Notes under the pieces: generated by a model
Database searches by the model: none
The model's input: the letters and a program-made list of their open reading frames with translations, nothing else
What the model was told of the DNA's origin: nothing
Position numbers and translations under genes: made by a program
Shown here: in pieces, positions 1 to 7,072 of the stretch
Position numbering within the stretch: position 1 is the first letter of the stretch
How the letters are laid out: every line of letters starts with the position of its first letter
Origin: CAYYMH01 sp964472785
GTDB taxonomy: Bacteria; Zhuqueibacterota; Zhuqueibacteria; Thermofontimicrobiales; Thermofontimicrobiaceae
Assembly (NCBI GenBank): GCA_964472785.1
Contig: CAYYMH010000021.1
Span: 1 to 64,000, forward strand
Length of the DNA stretch: 64,000 nucleotides
Direction of reading: 5' to 3'

Positions 1-48
1 TATTACCAAATTAATCTTGCAAAAAAACGCAAGATTAATTTGGTAATA
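1..48. repeat. Perfect 20-bp inverted repeat overlapping a stop codon
   Basis: Positions 1-20 and 29-48 are exact reverse complements, separated by an 8-nt loop (21-28). The right arm contains the last codons and the TAA stop (35-37) of the minus-strand gene. There is no T-run after the stem on either strand, so it is not a classical intrinsic terminator; it could still end or protect the transcript as a long hairpin, or be the edge of a repeat element that continues outside the window. Confidence 0.85.
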
Positions 49-607
49 GAATAGTGCCAGCATAATCAGCTGAACCAGAAATCTTATTCACCAATTGTTC
101 CAAAACACCATCAGGAGTCTGCATCCTGACAATGTACGGTCCTGATCTGTATCTGCTAAAATCCAAATTAACCTTATATCTTCCATTTCCTCCACTAACA
201 GATCTAATTACATCATCAAGTTTCTGACTTCTAACATTAAATACTTGAATTTCCCAATCTTCGGTCCTGCCTTTAGTCTTAACAGCAACAGCAGCATGAT
301 TACCAACTGGATTAGGTGACACAGGAGATAATGCATAATCTGTTGGAATTGGATGATTCCTTTTCCCTCGGTTTACAGAGGTGGTGTGTTGCGCAAAATA
401 ATGTCCAAACTCATCGGTGACCGCGCTAAAATTTTCAGTATTACTTTCAAATGTCAGCGTTGCACCGGAAATTGCCAATTCACTGATTAAATCTTTAATA
501 TCCCCTTGCACACTGTAAGAATCAGCCGTTAATTTCAAGGGACGGAACAGGTAAAATGTGGTTGCTGCCTGTAAGCTGATTGTTATAAATTTTCGACGAT
601 TGATCAT
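35..607 (-). CDS. Small secreted protein with Tat-like leader and T9SS-like C-terminus
   Basis: About 190 residues. I chose the ATG at 607 (MINRRKF) over an upstream ATG at 622 because a GGAGG lies 8 nt before 607, inside the longer reading. The N-terminus has twin arginines followed by a hydrophobic stretch, so export (Tat or Sec) is likely. Residues about 40-70 (SGATLTFES then TDEFGHYF) resemble a carboxypeptidase-regulatory-like beta-sandwich. The last 90 residues have the layout of a T9SS type-A sorting domain: SPNPVGN, then a beta-strand-rich stretch with WEIQVFNVRSQKL and GPYIVRM. The core between leader and sorting domain is so short that no catalytic domain fits; it may be a surface or structural protein, or a remnant of a longer secreted protein. 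No recognised function. Confidence 0.6.
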   Translation of the reverse strand: MINRRKFITISLQAATTFYLFRPLKLTADSYSVQGDIKDLISELAISGATLTFESNTENFSAVTDEFGHYFAQHTTSVNRGKRNHPIPTDYALSPVSPNPVGNHAAVAVKTKGRTEDWEIQVFNVRSQKLDDVIRSVSGGNGRYKVNLDFSRYRSGPYIVRMQTPDGVLEQLVNKISGSADYAGTILLPN

Positions 608-622
608 CTCCGAATCCTCCAT

Positions 623-1053
623 TTTCTTTTAGAAAAATATTCCGGAATTCGTATCAATGGCATTATCGATATCCATCCCGATCTGTCCATTATAAATATC
701 AACATTTTTTGGTTAAAGTCAAGTAAAAAATAATATGTTTTTGAATCAGGAAAAAATATAATCACGATGATTTGATGTTCAACTCCTTCAGAGTTATGAT
801 ATCTGCATTTAATGAATTGTTACAAATGTCGAATCCGCCGGCTGGCGGATTTAATATTTGTAGTAAACTACACCAACAGTCATCAACCCCGACAGGGGTT
901 GAACAAAAGTAAATGACACCACCTGAAATCCAATACATATTGTGAACAAAATTCCTTGGAAATTGTTATAAATCATGATAATCGAGGATCATTTTTTGTG
1001 AAGCTTTGGTTTAATGAATTCAAAATGAACAAGTTAAATTTAATGGGTTCCGA
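623..1053. repeat. Gene-free stretch with two short palindromic repeats
   Basis: 431 bases between divergent genes. It holds two small hairpins: 832-839 with 844-851 (AATCCGCC/GGCGGATT, 4-nt loop) and 883-890 with 895-902 (TCAACCCC/GGGGTTGA, loop gaca). Both look like dispersed intergenic repeats: a related CCGCC..GGCGG palindrome is at 44675-44690 and a CCCC..GGGG hairpin is inside the element at 35878-36100. Promoters of both flanking genes should be here, but I see no convincing -35/-10 pair. Confidence 0.6.
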
Positions 1054-2706
1054 ATGAATTTTCTTCCTCTCTCAAAAAAAGAAGCCCAAGGAAAAGGCTG
1101 GCATGAAATAGATATCGTGCTGATAACCGGCGATGCCTACGTGGATCATCCGTCTTTTGGGACGGCAATGATCGGGCGCGTTTTGGAAAAGGCAGGCTAC
1201 CGGATCGGCATTATTAATTATCCGGATTGGAAAAATCCGCAGTCGGTAGCCATTTTGGGAAAACCGCGACTGTTTTTTGGCGTCACTTCAGGCAATGTGG
1301 ATTCTATGCTGGCAAATTTCACTGCTTTCAAAATGAGGCGCAGCGATGATCCGTACGTTCCTGGAGGAAAAGCAGGTTTGAAACCAAACCGGGCGTTGAT
1401 TGTTTATTGCAATTCGATTAAGCAGGCTTATAAAGACGTGCCAATTGTTATTGGTGGCATTGAGGCATCGATGCGGCGAATTGTGCACTACGATTTTTGG
1501 AGCGACAAGCTCCGCCGATCGATTTTGGAGGACACGCGTGCTGATATTCTTGTCTATGGAATGGGGGAGAAACCGATTGTCGAAGTGGCAAAACGAATTG
1601 AACAGAAAATGGATTTAGGCGGAATCAACGGCACGGTTGTCATGTCTAAAAATATTCCTGAAAATGCAGTCGTCCTGCCTGCTGAAGAAGAAGCTTTTCA
1701 GTCGAAACAAAAATTTATCGAGCTTTATCGTCTTTTTTATAAAAATCAGCACAACGTGATGTGTCAGCCGACAGGGGGTAGGTATCTGATTCATTATCCG
1801 CCTGCTCCTTTGAGCCAGCAGGAATTAGACGCTATTTACGAGCTGCCTTTCACCCGCCAGCCTCATCCAAGCTACCAAGAAACCATCCCGGCTTTTGAAA
1901 TGATCAGGGATTCGATTACTGCACACCGAGGTTGTGTTTCTGGCTGTTCCTTTTGTTCGTTAACGCTGCATCAGGGAAAAAACATCGTCAGCCGGAGTGA
2001 GGAATCGGTTTTAAACGAAGTGAAAAAGCTTAGTCGCGAGCCGGATTTTAAAGGTCACATCAAAGATATCGGTGGGCCGTCGGCTAATAATTATCAATTT
2101 GAATGCCGGATCAATTGGCAGTGCAACCGGGAAAGCTGCACGTTTCCCAAACTTTGTTCCAATTTGAAAATTAATACAGCAGCCTGGATCAATTTGCTGG
2201 AAAAAGCGGCACGAATTCCGGGAGTCAAGAAAGTGACTGTGGGATCGGGAATTCGGTATGATTTATTTATGGCAGACAAAAATGCAAAACAACTGCTCGA
2301 AAAATTGGTAAAAAATCATATCAGCGGGCAATTGAAGATTGCGCCGGAGCACAGCAGCGAAAAGGTCTTACGTTCGATGCGAAAGAATGAGTTGACGTCG
2401 CTTCAGGAATTTGTTAATGAATACAATCGCATCAACGGTAAACTGAAAAAGAGACAGCATCTGTTGCCCTATATGATGTCCTGTCATCCGGGAAGCACGA
2501 ACGCTGAGATGAAAAAAATGCGGAGACTGATTCAATCGCTGTTCAAAATGATTCCCAAACAGGTGCAGGCATTCATCCCGTTGCCAATGACGCTGTCCTC
2601 GATTACGTACTACACGGGTGTTGATCCGTTAACCGGTGAAAAATATTTTGTGGAAAAAAGCGCCAAGGGAAGACGGTTGCAGCACCGGATATTTTTTAAA
2701 AAATAA
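1054..2706 (+). CDS. ygiQ: YgiQ-family radical SAM protein (UPF0313)
   Basis: 550 residues. The N-terminal part (about 15-230) matches the YgiQ N-terminal domain, with DIVLITGDAYVDHPSFG and IVIGGIEASMRRIVHYDFW. The radical SAM cluster motif is C294-x3-C298-x2-C301 (CVSGCSFC), inside a radical SAM barrel that continues to about residue 540, including C-rich FECRINWQCN and LCSN segments. Radical SAM enzymes use a 4Fe-4S cluster and S-adenosylmethionine to start radical chemistry; the YgiQ substrate is not known. E. coli YgiQ is well over 700 residues; this protein stops shortly after GEKYFVEKSAKGRR and lacks the extended C-terminal tail, as many non-proteobacterial members do. It stands alone, with no operon partner. 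Confidence 0.9.
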   Translation: MNFLPLSKKEAQGKGWHEIDIVLITGDAYVDHPSFGTAMIGRVLEKAGYRIGIINYPDWKNPQSVAILGKPRLFFGVTSGNVDSMLANFTAFKMRRSDDPYVPGGKAGLKPNRALIVYCNSIKQAYKDVPIVIGGIEASMRRIVHYDFWSDKLRRSILEDTRADILVYGMGEKPIVEVAKRIEQKMDLGGINGTVVMSKNIPENAVVLPAEEEAFQSKQKFIELYRLFYKNQHNVMCQPTGGRYLIHYPPAPLSQQELDAIYELPFTRQPHPSYQETIPAFEMIRDSITAHRGCVSGCSFCSLTLHQGKNIVSRSEESVLNEVKKLSREPDFKGHIKDIGGPSANNYQFECRINWQCNRESCTFPKLCSNLKINTAAWINLLEKAARIPGVKKVTVGSGIRYDLFMADKNAKQLLEKLVKNHISGQLKIAPEHSSEKVLRSMRKNELTSLQEFVNEYNRINGKLKKRQHLLPYMMSCHPGSTNAEMKKMRRLIQSLFKMIPKQVQAFIPLPMTLSSITYYTGVDPLTGEKYFVEKSAKGRRLQHRIFFKK

Positions 2707-2754
2707 TTCTTTCTTTTTCATCAATTTGTAACAAGATTTGATTTTATTGCTTTT

Positions 2755-3222
2755 TCAAACCGGACGATTGATGTATTCGCTGTAGTCTTTCAACTGCTGC
2801 TGATAAGCCTCATTCATCAGCGGAGATGAAATGAGAAAATCAGCGGTCGCTCGATTACAGGCAATGGGAATATTATAAACAACGGCAATACGTAACAGCG
2901 CTTTTACATCGACATCGTGAGGTTGCGGTTGCATCGGATCCCAGAAAAAAATCATCACGTCTATTTTGTTTTCAGCGATGTGAGCACCGAGTTGCTGGTC
3001 TCCCCCCAACGGACCGGATTTTAAGATTTTCAATTTCAGGTTGCCAGTGGTATTGCATCGGTCCATTTCCTTTAATAAAGCATCTTTGATCATTTTGCCG
3101 GTGGTACCAGTTGAAATTAATGAGTGCTGAATTAGTGTTTCTCTGTTCCAGAGTACCCATTCGATTAAATCCTGCTTGCGATTGTCATGAGCGACTAAAG
3201 CGACGGTTTTGTGTTTTTTCAT
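2755..3222 (-). CDS. mgsA: Methylglyoxal synthase
   Basis: 155 residues, the normal size. It converts dihydroxyacetone phosphate to methylglyoxal plus phosphate in the cytosol, a bypass of lower glycolysis used when phosphate is short. All family signatures are visible: VALVAHDNRK (His12, Asp13), the phosphate-binding STGTTG loop (37-42), SGPLGGDQQ with the catalytic Asp75, FFWDPM (Asp95) and the PHDVDVKAL segment with His102. The ATG at 3222 has AGGA about 9 nt upstream. It converges with ygiQ (48 nt between the two stops) and appears monocistronic. Confidence 0.96.
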   Translation of the reverse strand: MKKHKTVALVAHDNRKQDLIEWVLWNRETLIQHSLISTGTTGKMIKDALLKEMDRCNTTGNLKLKILKSGPLGGDQQLGAHIAENKIDVMIFFWDPMQPQPHDVDVKALLRIAVVYNIPIACNRATADFLISSPLMNEAYQQQLKDYSEYINRPV

Positions 3223-3407
3223 TTTTTAGTCCTGTTTTTGTAATTTATCAAAATGAATAGAGGTTATGCAGTTGAAAGTCCCATGAACATTATATTTCAA
3301 TTTTATGAAAAGGTTCGATTTCAAAGAAAATTAATTTGTCAGTGTAAATCTATGGCGTTAAAGAATAACCTAAACTTTTTTAGTAACGCTGCGTAAGAGC
3401 ATTTAAT

Positions 3408-3564
3408 TGTATCCATTCAATAAATTGGGTAATAAAGCGCTGTCATTCCTGACGGAGCGAAGCGAAGTTCAGGAATCTCCCATGTACGCAGGAGATTCCT
3501 GCATTCGCAGGAATGACATTTTTTGCATGTAATTATCATTACCATAAAATATTGAGCGGATACA
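3408..3564. mobile_element. 157-bp MITE-like element A with 6-bp target duplication
   Basis: Imperfect terminal inverted repeats of about 26 bp: the left end reads TGTATCCATTCAAT and the right end mirrors it as ATATTGAGCGGATACA. The element is flanked by direct copies of TTTAAT (3402-3407 and 3565-3570), a plausible 6-bp target-site duplication. Inside are nested palindromes: TGTCATTCCTG (3441-3451) with CAGGAATGACA (3508-3518), and CAGGAATCTCC (3470-3480) with GGAGATTCCTG (3491-3501). No coding capacity; it would need a transposase acting in trans. Confidence 0.7.
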
Positions 3565-3574
3565 TTTAATTTTT

Positions 3575-3666
3575 GGTATCCATTCAAAAACAGATGGTGA
3601 ACATGCACCCTTTCAAAGGTTCAAAACCTTTGAAAGGGTATTGCCATAAAATATTGAGTGGATACA
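3575..3666. mobile_element. 92-bp MITE-like element B, same family as element A
   Basis: Its ends match element A: left GGTATCCATTCAA, right TATTGAGTGGATACA. It is flanked by ATTTTT on both sides (3569-3574 and 3667-3672), a 6-bp target duplication. The middle is a perfect 15-bp hairpin (3607-3621 with 3625-3639, 3-nt loop). It ends 50 bp before the TonB-receptor start codon, so it may carry part of that gene's promoter or leader. Confidence 0.7.
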
Positions 3667-3715
3667 ATTTTTGTTTCCCAAGTGACTGACTTTTGTAAAT
3701 ATCAGAAAGGTAGAT

Positions 3716-5935
3716 ATGAAATTAACGAAGATTTTGCTGGTACTGGTTTCCTTGATTTTTTGGAGTGAAGTGTTAAACGCCGGAACCATCCACGGATTCG
3801 TTCGGGAAAAGAACTCACGTGAACCGATCATCATGGGCAATGTCTGGATCAAAGACACAACGATCGGAACCACAACGAATGAAAAGGGCTACTATGTGCT
3901 TCCATCACTTCCACCGGGCACTTACACGATTTATTTCCGTTATATCGGATATAAAACCGAGACGTTCGAAAAACAAATCGGGCAAAGTGAGGATATTGAA
4001 CTGAACGTGTATCTCGAGTCCGAGGCTTTGCAGATGGAGGAAGTAATGGTGACGGCAGAGAAAACCAACCGTGAACTGGACATCAAGCCGAGTCAGATTA
4101 TCGCTGAAGTGCCGAAACTGCGAACGATCCCACAGGTTGCTGAAGCGGACTTGTTTCGGGCAATTCAAATGCTACCAGGCGTCGCGACGCTGTCTGATTT
4201 TTCGGCCGGACTGTACATCCGCGGAGGAAGCCCTGATCAAAACCTGATTCTGCTGGACGGTATCGATGTTTATAATCCGAATCACATGTTCGGTTTTTTC
4301 AGTACTTTTAACACCGACGCCATTAAATCAGTGGAACTTTTAAAGGGTGGTTTTCCCGCGCACTATGGCGGACGATTGTCGTCGGTGCTGAATGTTTACA
4401 ACAAAGAGGGAAACCGCGAGGAATTCGAGGGAGTAGCTCGTTTGAGTTTGTTGAGTGCCACGACCACGCTGGAAGGTCCCTGGAAAAAAGGATCGTGGAT
4501 GATCTCGGGTCGCCGGACTTATTTGGACATCGCCAGCAAAATGGTGGATATGGAGCTGCCCTATTATTTTTATGACGGACATGTGAAATTAAACTATGAT
4601 ATCGATAAAAATAACCAGACCAGTATCAGCTTTTATGTCGGCAATGATAAACTGGATTTGTCACAGGAGGGGACGTCGATAAACCTCGATTGGGGAAATA
4701 AAACCTTTTCAACGCAATGGACGCATTTGTTTAACAGCAAACTGTATTCGCATTTTAATTTTGCCGGTAGTCGTTTTGACAGTGACACAAAAGTCGAGTT
4801 TGATGAAGTTGAATTTGGAATCGAGAACAAGATCACCGATTTGGCACTAAAGGGCAAACTAACTTATACGCCCACCAGTCGGCATTCGATGGATTTCGGT
4901 TTTGAGACAAAAATGCTGGATTTCAGTTTAAAGTACAGAGTGGTTGATACGGATTACTTGAATACGTTTGCCGGTAATTATTACAGCCTTTTTGCGCAGG
5001 ACAATTACAAAATAACGCCGTTTACCATTATCCAGGCTGGTTTGCGGCTGGATCACTATTCGGACGGTAGCTACACACGGTTCGACCCACGCTTTTCGGT
5101 CAAACATCTTTTGAATGATAATATGAATGTCACGCTCAGTTACGGAAAATATCACCAGTTTCTCAATCAGGTTTTGCAAGAGGGTTTTAGCTTTGCCGAT
5201 ATGTGGTTTCCTGTGGATGAGACATTCAAACCGGGGCAAGCTGATCATTACATCATTGGTTTTAATTTTGATAATCGAAAAACTTTTTCAGTTAACATTG
5301 AGGCGTTTTACAAAGATTATCGGAATTTGGCAGAATACCGAACCTTCCGTGCCGGAGATGAGACGCTTGAGAATCAAACCGCTGCTCAAAATTTCCATCG
5401 GGGTAATGGCTTTGCTTACGGAGGGGATATTTATTTTCGAAACAACATCTGGCGACTTGAGGGTTGGCTGGGTTACAGTTTAGGCTGGACGAAAAAGAAG
5501 ATTGAGGAGTATAATTTCGGTGAAGTCTATTATCCAACCTATGACCGCAGGCACACGATTACCGCAATTCAGGATTTTCGGTTGGGCAAAAAATGGCGAC
5601 TCAACTTCGCGTTTAAATATGCAACCGGTCAACCCTACACCGAAGTGACCGCCCGTTACGCGGTTCAGGATCCGGCAGGACGTGTCTATTATCAAACGCT
5701 TGACGGAAAGAAAAATTTTTACCGGCTGCCAGACTATCACCGGCTGGATGTCGGACTGTTTCATAATACGAGGTATTTTGGCATTCCCACTGAAGTGTTT
5801 GTTCAGGTGGTGAATGTTTACAACCGTGAAAATGTATGGTTTCGGGAGTGGGACGTTTATGAAGCTAACGCGGAAGTGGATGATCAAACCATGCTGCCGC
5901 TGCTCCCGACGTTTGGTTTCTCGATTCATTTTTAG
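3716..5935 (+). CDS. TonB-dependent outer-membrane receptor with regulatory-like N-domain
   Basis: 739 residues. Order: signal peptide (1-22), carboxypeptidase-regulatory-like sandwich (about 24-105, GTIHGFVREKNSREPIIMGN), a linker (EALQMEEVMVTAEK), the plug domain (about 135-235, with YIRGGSPDQNLILLDGIDVYNP and LKGGFPAHYGGRLSSVLNV), then a 22-strand-type beta-barrel ending in phenylalanine (GFSIHF). Such receptors import large or scarce substrates across the outer membrane using TonB/ExbBD energy. The substrate cannot be read from sequence; there is no SusD partner, so polysaccharide uptake of the SusCD type is not indicated. The next gene is a DUF4249 lipoprotein, a pairing common in Bacteroidota-like genomes, with a dispersed repeat in the 109-nt gap. 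AAGG lies upstream of the ATG. Confidence 0.88.
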   Translation: MKLTKILLVLVSLIFWSEVLNAGTIHGFVREKNSREPIIMGNVWIKDTTIGTTTNEKGYYVLPSLPPGTYTIYFRYIGYKTETFEKQIGQSEDIELNVYLESEALQMEEVMVTAEKTNRELDIKPSQIIAEVPKLRTIPQVAEADLFRAIQMLPGVATLSDFSAGLYIRGGSPDQNLILLDGIDVYNPNHMFGFFSTFNTDAIKSVELLKGGFPAHYGGRLSSVLNVYNKEGNREEFEGVARLSLLSATTTLEGPWKKGSWMISGRRTYLDIASKMVDMELPYYFYDGHVKLNYDIDKNNQTSISFYVGNDKLDLSQEGTSINLDWGNKTFSTQWTHLFNSKLYSHFNFAGSRFDSDTKVEFDEVEFGIENKITDLALKGKLTYTPTSRHSMDFGFETKMLDFSLKYRVVDTDYLNTFAGNYYSLFAQDNYKITPFTIIQAGLRLDHYSDGSYTRFDPRFSVKHLLNDNMNVTLSYGKYHQFLNQVLQEGFSFADMWFPVDETFKPGQADHYIIGFNFDNRKTFSVNIEAFYKDYRNLAEYRTFRAGDETLENQTAAQNFHRGNGFAYGGDIYFRNNIWRLEGWLGYSLGWTKKKIEEYNFGEVYYPTYDRRHTITAIQDFRLGKKWRLNFAFKYATGQPYTEVTARYAVQDPAGRVYYQTLDGKKNFYRLPDYHRLDVGLFHNTRYFGIPTEVFVQVVNVYNRENVWFREWDVYEANAEVDDQTMLPLLPTFGFSIHF

Positions 5936-5944
5936 TTTGTAAGT

Positions 5945-6017
5945 ATGCCACCAAGGCGCGAAGACACGAAGAAAAAAAATGATTCTATTAAAACTTTGCG
6001 TCTTTGGGGCGATAAAA
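5945..6017. repeat. Dispersed repeat of the GCCACCAAGGC...GACACGAAG family
   Basis: The left part reads GCCACCAAGGCGCGAAGACACGAAG and the right part (about 5993-6013) is ACTTTGCGTCTTTGGGGC, roughly its reverse complement. Related copies lie near 15226, 16575, 21459, 44672, 48204 and 61318. It sits between two genes that are otherwise spaced like an operon. Confidence 0.6.
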
Positions 6018-6044
6018 TTTTCAGCTTAATTTATTGGAGGAAAA

Positions 6045-6923
6045 ATGAAATTCAGATATATTTATCTGTTAATTTTGATTAGTTTAATATTTACTTTGTC
6101 AACTTGTGATAAAGACCCGGCTTCACCGGATTATCAGAAAGAAATTGTGATTTTTGGCTTTCTCTGGGGAGACCGTTATTTAACAGCTGATCATGCGATT
6201 ATGGTGAATTATACCCGACCGATTCAGGGCGAATATAGTCTGGAAGGTGCTGCGATTTCAAATGCTGTGGTGACAATCACGGATGATTCGACTGGTGAGG
6301 TGACTACTTTGAAAGAATCAGATCGCCCCGGTTTTTATTGTAATGAAAATTTGTTGATTAAACCCAAAACAAGTTATACGTTGAATGTGCAAGCAGACGG
6401 AAAACAAGTCTCCGCAACAACAACGGTGCCACCTGAACTGATTTTAGAAACTGATTTACGCACCGATTCGGTGAATTATGTGTACCCAAAAAATCTCGGT
6501 TTTGAAAAGCCGGTATTTCTTGAGTGCGAGAATGATGAGCAGATGATTTATGTGGATATGTATTGTAATGAACATTACACCAGCGCTGAAATTATCTCGC
6601 CTTTTCGCGAAGATCATAAATTTCCGGAAAGTCAGGAAGAATATGAGGGCGGCGATAATGGCGAACCACGCCATCTTTCGGCATTCATGATGCTGAAAGA
6701 TTTGCGCACCGACTTTTTTCCGGGTGAATATGTTGTATTCTGGTACGCTTCGATGATCGTATTTTACGGTTCCAATACCATGCAAATTTTAGCCATTGAT
6801 GATAATTATCACAATTATCTTTACCGGGAACATCCGGTGCTGAGTGGCGGCGTTGATGGTGGTATTGGCGTTTTCGGGTCGGTGTGCGGAGAGCAGTTTC
6901 ATTTGATGGTGATGAAGGAATAA
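6045..6923 (+). CDS. DUF4249-type lipoprotein
   Basis: 292 residues. The signal peptide ends in a lipobox (FTLSTC-DK), so the mature protein starts with a lipidated cysteine at residue 21. The next stretch (EIVIFGFLWGDRYLTADHAIMVN) and the later NAVVTITDDSTGEV and KPKTSYTLNVQADGKQVSATTTVP segments match DUF4249 proteins: a beta-sandwich describing a non-numeric property of the substrate-binding face. The family is usually encoded just after a TonB receptor, as here, and may act as an outer-membrane accessory lipoprotein. GGAGG lies 7 nt before the ATG. Exact role unknown. Confidence 0.75.
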   Translation: MKFRYIYLLILISLIFTLSTCDKDPASPDYQKEIVIFGFLWGDRYLTADHAIMVNYTRPIQGEYSLEGAAISNAVVTITDDSTGEVTTLKESDRPGFYCNENLLIKPKTSYTLNVQADGKQVSATTTVPPELILETDLRTDSVNYVYPKNLGFEKPVFLECENDEQMIYVDMYCNEHYTSAEIISPFREDHKFPESQEEYEGGDNGEPRHLSAFMMLKDLRTDFFPGEYVVFWYASMIVFYGSNTMQILAIDDNYHNYLYREHPVLSGGVDGGIGVFGSVCGEQFHLMVMKE

Positions 6924-7072
6924 ATTGTAGAATTTCTTAAAAAATTCTTGTAATTCTGCAAAATAAATCCTACATTTAACAGTGTTTAATTCTCCGATTT
7001 TTCGGAGAGCCAAACATTAGCTTCGATTAACCTTGCAAAAAAAATCACTGAAATTTTATTGAAAAGAAACAG

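Noticed and set aside
3435..3520. CRISPR-like repeats
   Set aside because: The repeated blocks are inverted, not direct, and there are no regular spacers; they belong to a MITE-like element.
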